DNA of 9,029 bases from Pseudomonadota bacterium (GTDB lineage: Bacteria; Verrucomicrobiota; Verrucomicrobiia; Chthoniobacterales; UBA6821). Shown here one piece after another: positions 1-5,531 of the stretch (position 1 is its first letter; the number at the start of each line of letters is the position of its first letter). The translations under genes were made by a program, and so were the position numbers. Under the pieces are notes generated by a model that worked only from the letters and a program-made list of their open reading frames with translations, did no database searches and was not told where the DNA came from. The DNA is taken from the NCBI GenBank assembly GCA_009928265.1, contig RFPR01000080.1, positions 1 through 9,029 on the forward strand, read 5' to 3'.

Positions 1-668
1 ATCATCTCCGCCAGTGACCGGGTGACGAGAGCCGCCTTGGCATTCTCACCGAGGCCGAGTCCGTCGGAGACGCCGGCCGCGATGGCGAAGACATTTTTGA
101 GGGCGCCTCCCAGTTGGATGCCGCGCAGATCGCCGCTCGTGTAGGCACGGAAGCTGGTCCCCTCGAACAGTGACTGGATGGATGTCAGTGCATCGCGCTC
201 CCCGCAGCCGATCACGCCGGCGGCGGGAATCCCCTTCGCGATTTCGCCAGCGAGATTGGGGCCCGAGAGGACGGCAATCGTGGCACCGGGAAAACGGGCG
301 GCGATCACCTCGCTCATGAGCAGACCCCGCTCCCGCTCGATCCCCTTGGTGCAGGAGACCAGCACGGGCTTCCGCGATCCCGCGGTTTCGGCGATTCGGC
401 CGGTCACCTCGGCGAGATGTTTCGAGGGGACGGCCACGAAGAGAATTTTGGCGTCGAGGCACTCGTCCAACCGGGAGGTAGGGAGAACCCCGTCGGGAAG
501 AGTAAGGCCTGGAAGGTATTTCTCATTGGCTCGGTCGCGCCGCATCACCTCGACATGGCTTGGATCGTGGCCCCAGAGGGGAATATGGAGGCCGCGGCGG
601 GCCATGACGAGGGCCAGGGCCGTGCCCCAGCCCCCCGCGCCGATGACGGCTACTGACGAGGCACTCAT
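1..668 (-). CDS. gpsA: Glycerol-3-phosphate dehydrogenase [NAD(P)+], C-terminus beyond window
   Basis: Cytosolic enzyme that reduces dihydroxyacetone phosphate to sn-glycerol-3-phosphate, the backbone for phospholipids. Reading the minus strand from the ATG at 668-666 gives 222 residues before the window ends. Visible landmarks are the N-terminal Rossmann loop GAGGWGTALA (residues 10-19), VAVPSKHL (79-86), SCTKGIE (105-111), LSGPNLAGE (134-142) and GGALKNVFAIAAG (187-199), whose Lys191 matches the family's catalytic lysine. The family is about 330 residues long, so roughly the last third lies outside. The start codon overlaps the plsY stop in an ATGA arrangement, implying co-transcription and translational coupling, which is sensible because PlsY consumes the GpsA product. 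Nothing looks degraded; identification is firm. Confidence 0.95.
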   Translation of the reverse strand, partial: MSASSVAVIGAGGWGTALALVMARRGLHIPLWGHDPSHVEVMRRDRANEKYLPGLTLPDGVLPTSRLDECLDAKILFVAVPSKHLAEVTGRIAETAGSRKPVLVSCTKGIERERGLLMSEVIAARFPGATIAVLSGPNLAGEIAKGIPAAGVIGCGERDALTSIQSLFEGTSFRAYTSGDLRGIQLGGALKNVFAIAAGVSDGLGLGENAKAALVTRSLAEM

Positions 669-1306
669 TTCTTTTTGCGTTCGAAGCGGGATTCAGTCCC
701 CGCTCGCAGGCGGGCAATATTTGACCGATGACGCCAGACCGCGAGGGCGCACATCACCAGGGAGACCGCCAATGCCAGCCAGTCGGTGCGGTGGAGCAGG
801 AAGAGGGTGCCGACGGCCGAGGGCAGGGCGATCGATGCCCCGATCGAGGCGACCGAGACATAGCGCGTCGTCGTGAAGAGCAGAAGCCAGACGCCCAGAC
901 AGAAGAGGAATGCCTGGGGGAAGAGCGCGACGATCACTCCCGCCGAAGTGGCGATTCCCTTGCCCCCCTTGAATCCAAGCCACACCGGAAAGCTGTGGCC
1001 GATGAGTGCACCAAGGGCGGCGAGCGCGCCGGGGGCGGAGGCCGGATCGATGGCTGCAAAAGTGCTCCAGATCAGAGCGAATTTCACGGGAAGCCATCCC
1101 TTCAGAAAATCGAAGAGGAAGACCGCGTAGCCCCATTTGTTTCCGAGGACCCGCAGGGCATTGGTGGCGCCGATGTTGCCGCTCCCTTTGGTGCGGATGT
1201 CGATGCCGCAGAGGCGCCCTGCGAGGTAGCCAAAGGGGATCGATCCGATCAGGTAGGATCCGACGGCGATCAGAAGCCAAGGAAGAAGGGGATGCACGGA
1301 CAGCAA
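665..1306 (-). CDS. plsY: Acyl-phosphate:glycerol-3-phosphate acyltransferase PlsY
   Basis: Inner-membrane enzyme that transfers an acyl group from acyl-phosphate to glycerol-3-phosphate, making lysophosphatidic acid, the first committed step of phospholipid synthesis in PlsX/PlsY bacteria. The protein is hydrophobic, about 210 residues as usual, with several membrane segments. Family motifs are GSIPFGYL (21-28), GSGNIGATN (41-49), GHSFPVWLGFKGGKGIAT (103-120) and the C-terminal HRSNIARL (193-200). The last residues are strongly basic (RFERKKK). The start is uncertain: 1306 is a TTG codon, and an in-frame GTG at 1297 would begin just before the first membrane helix; GGTGAG lies upstream of both and is better spaced for the GTG. 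Its stop overlaps the gpsA start by 4 bp, so both form one operon, divergent from msrB. Confidence 0.95.
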   Translation of the reverse strand: MLSVHPLLPWLLIAVGSYLIGSIPFGYLAGRLCGIDIRTKGSGNIGATNALRVLGNKWGYAVFLFDFLKGWLPVKFALIWSTFAAIDPASAPGALAALGALIGHSFPVWLGFKGGKGIATSAGVIVALFPQAFLFCLGVWLLLFTTTRYVSVASIGASIALPSAVGTLFLLHRTDWLALAVSLVMCALAVWRHRSNIARLRAGTESRFERKKK

Positions 1307-1364
1307 TTCTCACCGAGGGCGCGCTTTCGGGGCGATCTTTTTCATGATCCCGTGCTAGGTTGGC
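1307..1364. promoter_or_regulatory. Short divergent intergenic region between plsY and msrB
   Basis: Only 58 bp separate the plsY and msrB starts, so promoters for both operons should lie here or overlap the coding ends. No clear -35/-10 pair is visible on either strand. On the minus strand an 11-codon frame (ATG at 1345, TGA at 1310-1312; MKKIAPKARPR) ends just upstream of the possible plsY starts; it could be a leader peptide or chance. Call rests on gene arrangement only. Confidence 0.3.
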
Positions 1365-1946
1365 ATGATGCTGACCCGCTTGATCCCCGCTTTCCTGGCG
1401 CTCATGATCCTCCCCGTGATCTCCCAAGCCGATACCCCGACCAATAGCGTTTCCGTTTGTCTCATTGGACCCGATGGCAAGCCGGGAGCGGTCACGATGC
1501 TTCCCCGTGTGGTGAAGACCGACGCCCAGTGGGAGAAACAGCTCGGCACCGAGGCCTACCGCATCCTGCGGGCCAAAGGAACAGAGCCCCCCTTCTGCGG
1601 CAACCTCCTCGATAATCATAAGGAGGGCGTCTATTTCTGCGCTGGCTGCGGCCTGCCGCTCTTCTCATCGGGATCCAAGTTCCACTCCGGAACGGGTTGG
1701 CCGAGCTTCTACAAACCTTTTGCTACGGAGAACATCACCGAGCTGCGTGATGCCTCCCATGGGATGATCCGTACCGAGATCCTCTGTACTCTCTGCGGGG
1801 GGCATCTCGGCCATGTCTTTGACGATGGCCCGGCCCCGACCGGACTCCGGTACTGCCTCAATTCTGCTTCGCTGGTCTTTCGTGATGAGGCCACAGTGAA
1901 GAAAATGGCTGCTGACAAGCAGGGACTCCTACCTGTCGCTCACTAG
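1365..1946 (+). CDS. msrB: Peptide-methionine (R)-S-oxide reductase MsrB, exported
   Basis: Repairs oxidised proteins by reducing methionine-R-sulfoxide. The 193-residue product begins with a signal-peptide-like segment (residues 1-22, hydrophobic core LIPAFLALMILPVIS, cleavage likely near QAD), so it should act in the periplasm. The MsrB domain spans about 53-175: zinc-binding pairs C92/C95 (CAGC) and C141/C144 (CTLC), substrate-pocket SGTGWPSF (108-115), HLGHVF (147-152) and the catalytic Cys164 in RYCLNSASL. The usual recycling cysteine in SGCGWPSF is Thr110 here; Cys78 (PPFCG) lies 86 residues before Cys164, the spacing of the alternative resolving Cys31 in E. coli numbering. The extra stretch 29-50 between signal and domain is unassigned. 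Two adjacent ATGs (1365, 1368) are possible starts. Stands alone, divergent from plsY. Confidence 0.93.
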   Translation: MMLTRLIPAFLALMILPVISQADTPTNSVSVCLIGPDGKPGAVTMLPRVVKTDAQWEKQLGTEAYRILRAKGTEPPFCGNLLDNHKEGVYFCAGCGLPLFSSGSKFHSGTGWPSFYKPFATENITELRDASHGMIRTEILCTLCGGHLGHVFDDGPAPTGLRYCLNSASLVFRDEATVKKMAADKQGLLPVAH

Positions 1947-1975
1947 AGACCGCCATTTGGACAGGGCGAAAAGAG

Positions 1976-2003
1976 TTGCCTCAGCTTCTGCGCGGGCTAT
2001 CCT
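1976..2003 (+). promoter_or_regulatory. Possible sigma70-type promoter for tRNA-Val
   Basis: TTGCCT at 1976-1981 and TATCCT at 1998-2003 are separated by 16 bp and lie about 35 bp before the tRNA. Matches to the consensus are partial, so this is a positional inference. Confidence 0.35.
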
Positions 2004-2012
2004 CTCCAGTCC

Positions 2013-2029
2013 GCGGCGGGTTCCGCCGC
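2013..2029 (+). other. GC-rich hairpin between msrB and tRNA-Val
   Basis: GCGGCGG (2013-2019) and CCGCCGC (2023-2029) form a perfect 7-bp stem with a 3-base loop. There is no T-run after it, so it is not a clear intrinsic terminator. It could be a processing structure in the tRNA leader or attenuate read-through from msrB. Confidence 0.4.
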
Positions 2030-2038
2030 AGTGACCAA

Positions 2039-2113
<75 letters not shown>

Positions 2114-2218
2114 CTTCCAAATTGGCCTCGTTTACTCTTTGAGTCCGATAAATAGAGGCTCTACGGGCGATTTACCTCCTCCTCTCGCTATCGCGTATTC
2201 CCGCAGATCCCGCAAACT

Positions 2219-2248
2219 TTTTGTTACCTTTTGTTACCTTTTTTGACC
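2219..2248 (+). repeat. Tandem 10-bp direct repeat
   Basis: TTTTGTTACC occurs twice back to back (2219-2228, 2229-2238), followed by a third copy with two changes (TTTTTTGACC, 2239-2248). It lies about 105 bp after the tRNA end. Function unknown; candidates are a protein-binding array or a leftover of an integrated element. Confidence 0.75.
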
Positions 2249-2311
2249 TCTTATCGGCAGTCCGTCTTGTACTGGGGCAAAACTTCCTGTTGGGAGGGGA
2301 CCCCGATCCCT

Positions 2312-2339
2312 CAAAAATCGCCCTCGCTCACTATTTTTG
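2312..2339. terminator. Hairpin with A/T stem in the intergenic region
   Basis: CAAAAAT (2312-2318) and ATTTTTG (2333-2339) are perfect inverted repeats with a 14-base loop. The stem is weak and no separate T-run follows, so a termination role for tRNA transcription is only a possibility; it could equally be an operator-like site before the LysM operon. Confidence 0.25.
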
Positions 2340-2464
2340 CCAGCGGCCTTTTTGTGTCATGAGCGGTAGCTGTGGGATGCCTTGCGGTGGGTTTTTATAA
2401 GGAGCGGCGCTCGCTTGCCTGGGGTGGGTTGTCAGCACCTCCTTTGGCGCTTTATGGAGGAACC

Positions 2465-3427
2465 ATGAATGCGCAATTCAAACCGCGAATCTCCAGGACA
2501 TCATCCTACCAAGAATTCGACCAAGGTTTCAGCCTGGCTGAAGAAGAAGCCCGGCTTCGGGCGAAAATCGCAGCCCTTCAGGCAAAACAACGGCGGCAGC
2601 GATTGATGGAGGATCTGGATCCCTCCCGCAAAGCGCCCTCCTCTGGATTCCGCTTCGTCCACGCGTTCCTCATCGTGCTTGGGCTCCATCTAGCGGCCGT
2701 GGGGGCCTTTTATGGCTATTCGACGATTAAGAAGATGAGGGATTCCGATCACCTGGCTCTCCAGCCTTCAAAGCCGACCTACGCAGGTATTCCTGATGCT
2801 TCTCCTCAACCGGTGACTCCCCCCACTGCAAAAATCTCATCCTCACCATTAAGCGCCTCCCCTGTTGAGCAGCCCAAAAAGGTTGCCAAGAAAACCCGTG
2901 CGACCAAACAGGAGCGCACCCATACCCCGAGCTCTGAAATCCGAGCCCTCTTTGCAAAGCAGCACCCCACGACCGCCTTGGCATCCACTCCCAGCCCCTT
3001 ACCCCCTCCACCCTCCGAATACACAGTCGGCCCTGGGGATACCCTCAACAAGGTAGCCTCCATGATGGGGGTTCCGGCCTCCCAGATCCGGCAGGCCAAC
3101 CGCCTCGAATCCGGAGGTGATTTAAGGGTTGGACAGAAATTAACCATCCCGTCTCCTGATGCCCACCCGCCGCTCCAGCTGGTGGATAAAGATCCCGATG
3201 CATCCTCTCTCACCTCCCAGGAACCCGATCAATTCGTGCCGAAGCTCGAGCGGATAGCCCCCAACGGCTTCTACACCGTCCAGCACGGGGATAACCCCTA
3301 CTCCATCGCACACAGACTCGGCGTGAGCTTCATGGAACTAATGACGGCAAATTCGATTACCAATCCGGCAGATATCACCGTTGGGATGAAGCTGAAGGTT
3401 CCAGGCCAACACCTTGCCTCCAACTGA
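2465..3427 (+). CDS. Membrane-anchored protein with two LysM domains
   Basis: A 320-residue cell-envelope protein predicted to bind peptidoglycan. Order of parts: a cytoplasmic N-terminus with a charged helical stretch (about 22-50), one transmembrane segment (about 64-85, HAFLIVLGLHLAAVGAFYGY), a long Pro/Ser/Lys-rich linker (about 98-185), LysM 1 (about 186-229, YTVGPGDTLNKVASMMGV), a second linker and LysM 2 (about 270-313, YTVQHGDNPYSIAHRLGV). The positively charged side lies before the helix, giving N-in/C-out topology. The start ATG at 2465 is favoured because GGAGG sits 4 bases upstream. The next gene, an L,D-transpeptidase, starts 16 bp after the stop, so this protein may place or help that enzyme at the wall. 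LysM assignment is firm; the precise role is inferred. Confidence 0.9.
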   Translation: MNAQFKPRISRTSSYQEFDQGFSLAEEEARLRAKIAALQAKQRRQRLMEDLDPSRKAPSSGFRFVHAFLIVLGLHLAAVGAFYGYSTIKKMRDSDHLALQPSKPTYAGIPDASPQPVTPPTAKISSSPLSASPVEQPKKVAKKTRATKQERTHTPSSEIRALFAKQHPTTALASTPSPLPPPPSEYTVGPGDTLNKVASMMGVPASQIRQANRLESGGDLRVGQKLTIPSPDAHPPLQLVDKDPDASSLTSQEPDQFVPKLERIAPNGFYTVQHGDNPYSIAHRLGVSFMELMTANSITNPADITVGMKLKVPGQHLASN

Positions 3428-3443
3428 TCACCGTGATCTCCCC

Positions 3444-4058
3444 ATGAGAACCGAACCATTCTGGATGCTTGGGCTCTTGCTCTGGTGCCTATTTGGTCTC
3501 TTCTCCTGCCATGCACGTGCTGGCGAGCCTGCCATCCGTGGCAGCGGAGTGGCCCTCATCGTCAGTATCAAAGACCAAAAGATGGCCTTGCTCAGGGATG
3601 GCGTCCCTATGGCGACTTATCCCGTCTCCACCTCCAGATTCGGCACGGGTGACCGATATGGAAGCTATGCAACCCCTTTGGGTAAGCTCCTTATCAGAGC
3701 TAAAATTGGCAAAGGTTACCGCCAGGGCACGGTTTTCAATCATAGAATCCCAACCGGCGAAATCCTTCCTCCCAATGCTCCCGGCCGCGATCCGATTGTC
3801 ACCAGGATCCTTTGGCTTGATGGAAAGGAAGAGCAGAACCGCCATGCCTATGCCCGCTGCATCTACATTCACGGCACGCCTCAAGAAAATCTACTGGGGC
3901 GCCCAGTCAGCTACGGTTGCATCAGAATGAGGTCCAGAGATGTCGCGGCTCTCGCTGACGATCTCCCCCTAGGCACGGAGGTTCAGATCACAGAACAACA
4001 CTTGCCCAGAAAGAGCCATCCGAACGGCCCAATGAGCCTTTTAGCATCGGTCTTCTAA
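3444..4058 (+). CDS. L,D-transpeptidase (YkuD domain), exported
   Basis: Predicted periplasmic enzyme forming 3-3 peptidoglycan cross-links or attaching proteins to the wall, using a catalytic cysteine. The 204-residue product has a signal peptide (about 1-26, hydrophobic MLGLLLWCLFGLF, likely cut after ARA; the Cys22 context is a poor lipobox). The YkuD domain covers about 35-183: an N-terminal strand pair (ALIVSIKDQKMALLRDG), TPLGKLLI (77-84), and the catalytic signature with IHG (His143) and SYGCIRM (Cys159). The start ATG at 3444 is chosen over a TTG at 3414 because the latter overlaps the LysM gene and precedes the signal peptide without adding anything protein-like. Forms an operon with the upstream LysM gene. 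Family assignment is firm, exact reaction not decided by sequence. Confidence 0.93.
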   Translation: MRTEPFWMLGLLLWCLFGLFSCHARAGEPAIRGSGVALIVSIKDQKMALLRDGVPMATYPVSTSRFGTGDRYGSYATPLGKLLIRAKIGKGYRQGTVFNHRIPTGEILPPNAPGRDPIVTRILWLDGKEEQNRHAYARCIYIHGTPQENLLGRPVSYGCIRMRSRDVAALADDLPLGTEVQITEQHLPRKSHPNGPMSLLASVF

Positions 4059-4074
4059 GCGGGCTTAGCCGCTT
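4057..4074. terminator. Small hairpin between convergent genes
   Basis: AAGCGG (4057-4062) and CCGCTT (4069-4074) form a 6-bp stem with a 6-base loop, starting inside the transpeptidase stop codon. The 22-bp gap separates two convergent genes, where a bidirectional terminator would be expected, but a T-run is lacking. Confidence 0.35.
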
Positions 4075-4080
4075 CCGACA

Positions 4081-4536
4081 CTACCCCTTTAGGGAGTAGG
4101 TGGTGCTCCTCTTGTTCCCCTCGATGTGAAGGAATCCCCCGTTGGCCTTGAGGAAGGCGCTGAAGCGGGGACGGGCGAGGCCCACCTCCTTGAAGATCAC
4201 GGCTGAGGATACCTTCTTGCCTCCGGAGAGGATCTTGGAGAGCTGGGCCTTGATCTCTTCATCGGAGAGCTTGGGGAGACTGCGGCGGGTACGCTTTCCG
4301 GCAGGGGCAGCTTTTGCGGCTTTCGGAGCCTTGGGACCGTTGGAGGAGAGACCGAAACGAGCGAGCATGGAATCAACCTGCTTCAGCTCCTTGGCGTACT
4401 TCTTGTGAATGGCAGAGACCTCCTTCGCGATCTTTTTCTCGATGACGGCCTTGGCCTTGAGGACCTGCTTGGAGGCTTTCTTCTCCAGAGCGGCGAATTG
4501 CTTTAGGATATCGGCTTGGGTGGTTTTTGCCTTCAT
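4081..4536 (-). CDS. Small basic coiled-coil protein, unknown function
   Basis: A 151-residue protein not recognised as a named family. Residues about 5-62 are predicted to form a long helix rich in Lys, Ala and Glu (QFAALEKKASKQVLKAKAV...), likely an oligomerising coiled coil. A linker rich in Ala, Lys and Pro (about 67-86, histone H1-like) follows, then a compact C-terminal part (about 88-151) with SDEEIKAQLSKIL and a segment resembling a helix-turn-helix or small winged domain (KVSSAVIFKEVGLARPRFSA, then a GGFLHIEGNKRSTTYSL hairpin). The high positive charge and this layout suggest a nucleic-acid-binding, perhaps nucleoid-associated protein; this is inference. Starts at ATG 4536 without a clear ribosome site; a TTGACC at 4576-4571 could be a -35 box. 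Codon use matches the GC-rich neighbours. Confidence 0.75.
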   Translation of the reverse strand: MKAKTTQADILKQFAALEKKASKQVLKAKAVIEKKIAKEVSAIHKKYAKELKQVDSMLARFGLSSNGPKAPKAAKAAPAGKRTRRSLPKLSDEEIKAQLSKILSGGKKVSSAVIFKEVGLARPRFSAFLKANGGFLHIEGNKRSTTYSLKG

Positions 4537-4646
4537 GAATTTGTTGAGATCTTGATTGGTAGTCGTTCAGGGTCAATTGATTAGTTCAGAGAGATTTAGA
4601 AAGAAGTCTTCCTAGAGCAGAAAGATAAAAACATATCCCTCAAGAC

Positions 4647-4673
4647 GCCCATTACTATCCATACACAATGGGC
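4647..4673 (-). terminator. Hairpin directly after the toxin gene
   Basis: GCCCATT (4647-4653) and AATGGGC (4667-4673) are perfect 7-bp inverted repeats with a 13-base loop, beginning the base after the stop codon of the toxin-like gene. The stretch of T on the transcribed strand comes only about 20 bases later, so this is a terminator-like or mRNA-protecting structure rather than a textbook terminator. Confidence 0.4.
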
Positions 4674-5057
4674 CTATCCCTGCTTCTTTGGCATCCGATC
4701 GAGCGAAATGCGCTTGTAGGCTTTTTGCTTCGAGGTGTTGGGATGTTTTTCGAGTCCTAGAATCGTAATTGAGGAGCGTCCGGGACCATAAGCCCAGAAC
4801 ATGCGCCGGGCTCCGGCCCTCCGGTTCTCCAGATAGCTCTGCCAGACCTTGATCCCGTATTTTTTGCTCAGGTCATCGATCTCATGCGACGCCAATCCCG
4901 GATGGCGCGGATTCTCGCTCAGCAGTTCCAATGCCTTGGTCCACTTCTCAAAAAGCTCCCTCTCCTCGGCATCAAAGGTTTTTTCCTCGGCTTTTTGTAG
5001 AAGCTCATTCCACAGGCGGAGCATCTCCGGCTCGCCCATGTGGATTTCAAAGCTCAC
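4674..5057 (-). CDS. RelE/ParE-like toxin of a type II toxin-antitoxin pair
   Basis: A 127-residue protein whose C-terminal part (about 68-125) resembles the RelE/ParE/HigB fold: KVWQSYLENRRAGARRMFWAYG (70-91) with the basic/aromatic pattern of such toxins, the strand SSITILGLEKHPN (95-107), then KAYKRISLDRMP. RelE-like members cut mRNA on the ribosome, ParE-like members block gyrase; the sequence does not decide which. The N-terminal half (about 10-50) is helical and charged and is longer than in minimal RelE proteins. The start GTG at 5057 overlaps the stop of the upstream antitoxin-like gene by 4 bp (GTGA), typical of translationally coupled pairs; an ATG at 5039 is an alternative and neither has a clear ribosome site. 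Assignment is by pattern and context, moderately sure. Confidence 0.72.
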   Translation of the reverse strand: MSFEIHMGEPEMLRLWNELLQKAEEKTFDAEERELFEKWTKALELLSENPRHPGLASHEIDDLSKKYGIKVWQSYLENRRAGARRMFWAYGPGRSSITILGLEKHPNTSKQKAYKRISLDRMPKKQG

Positions 5058-5317
5058 GAACGGAGGGCACGCCGGGCTGCCTTGAGATTGATCGGCCCGG
5101 AAACCTTACCCGCCTTCAGATTGCCGATGGATCGCTTGATCTGACGGAGCGTCTCCGCGGAGATGGGAGGATCAGCAACCAGCTTTTGGGGCGAGATCAG
5201 CATATGCCCATCGCGAAACACCTTCACGGACCAGTGCTTTGTTTTGGCTCCACGGATGGCGAAGCGATTTTTTTCGTCCAGATGGACGCTGTATTCTTTT
5301 TCGAGAACGGCAGGCAT
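5054..5317 (-). CDS. Antitoxin-like protein paired with the RelE-like toxin
   Basis: An 87-residue protein read from ATG 5317. Residues 8-46 (EYSVHLDEKNRFAIRG then VKVFRDGHMLISPQKL) form a beta-rich segment reminiscent of AbrB/MazE-type antitoxins, though the usual IPKEIR core is not obvious. The C-terminal part (52-87, SAETLRQIKRSIGNLKAG...) is helical and basic and would be the toxin-binding tail. It precedes and overlaps the toxin-like gene by 4 bp, the standard antitoxin-first order. An upstream in-frame TTG at 5371 is rejected because that TTG belongs to a likely -35 box and the extension crosses the palindrome at 5332-5345. The palindrome 15 bp upstream of the start suggests self-repression. 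Confidence 0.68.
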   Translation of the reverse strand: MPAVLEKEYSVHLDEKNRFAIRGAKTKHWSVKVFRDGHMLISPQKLVADPPISAETLRQIKRSIGNLKAGKVSGPINLKAARRALRS

Positions 5318-5331
5318 AGGCTTGATAGGAT

Positions 5332-5345
5332 GTGGGATATCCCAC
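5332..5345. promoter_or_regulatory. Perfect 14-bp palindrome, candidate operator of the toxin-antitoxin pair
   Basis: GTGGGATATCCCAC is a perfect palindrome ending 15 bp upstream of the antitoxin-like start at 5317. Type II antitoxins commonly bind such sites to repress their own operon. It lies directly downstream of TATAGA (5351-5346), where a repressor would cover the transcription start. Confidence 0.55.
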
Positions 5346-5371
5346 TCTATACCCCATTGGGCAAAGGTCAA
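5346..5371 (-). promoter_or_regulatory. Possible promoter of the toxin-antitoxin pair
   Basis: On the minus strand TTGACC (5371-5366) and TATAGA (5351-5346) resemble -35 and -10 boxes. The spacer is only 14 bp, shorter than the usual 16-18, so strength is doubtful. Position just before the palindrome supports the reading. Confidence 0.35.
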
Positions 5372-5383
5372 CCTAGAGAAAGA

Positions 5384-5518
5384 TTACTTCGTGGTTCCCA
5401 GAGCAAAGTCACCCTCCAGGTTGACTCTGCGGGCGTTGGGGGTCTGTTTGTGGTTGGTGAGGTCGCCTACCCGCTTCTTCACGTATTCGGCCACTTCGCT
5501 CATGGTCACCTCGGGCTT
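5384..5518 (-). pseudogene. C-terminal fragment resembling a caspase-family (peptidase C14) protein
   Basis: Immediately after the CHAT gene, in a different frame, the minus strand encodes KPEVTMSEVAEYVKKRV, continues to RRVNLEGDFALGTTK and ends at TAA (5386-5384). The wording 'VTMSEVxEYVKxRV...T...KQTP...GDFxL' matches, from memory, the extreme C-terminus of bacterial caspase-like proteins. The catalytic His and Cys parts are absent: a TAA at 5521-5519 closes the frame only five codons before the ATG at 5503. This ATG has a good GAGGTG ribosome site, so a 39-residue peptide could still be made. Base composition is GC-rich like the host genes. Best read as a remnant of a lost protease gene; a true small gene is less likely. 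Confidence 0.5.
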
Positions 5519-5531
5519 TTAGCGTTGCCTC

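Larger units (their letters stand above)
2114..2464. other. Gene-free stretch after tRNA-Val
   Basis: No convincing coding sequence is seen on either strand. The in-frame extension of the LysM gene upstream to 2372 lacks protein-like character and a ribosome site. The stretch holds a tandem 10-bp repeat (2219-2248), a GGGGACCCC palindrome (2296-2304), an A/T-stemmed hairpin (2312-2339) and the ribosome site of the next gene (GGAGG, 2456-2460). A TATAAG at 2396-2401 could be a -10 box but has no matching -35 at proper spacing. Confidence 0.5.

Noticed and set aside
178..876. Long open frames on the plus strand opposite gpsA and plsY
   Set aside because: GC-rich antisense shadows with Arg/Pro/Ser-heavy, low-complexity translations; the minus-strand genes have clear family motifs.
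693..1619. 308-codon minus-strand frame spanning plsY and the msrB start
   Set aside because: It is a frame-shifted reading of plsY and antisense of msrB; translation rich in Arg and Gly with no recognisable motif.
2219..2248. CRISPR-like repeat array
   Set aside because: Units are 10 bp, directly adjacent without spacers and only two are perfect.
2372..2464. N-terminal extension of the LysM protein
   Set aside because: Ribosome site GGAGG fits the ATG at 2465; the extension (MGCLAVGFYKERRS...) has no family-like pattern.
5318..5371. N-terminal extension of the antitoxin-like protein to a TTG at 5371
   Set aside because: The extension would translate through the palindrome and the putative promoter; ATG 5317 is more plausible.
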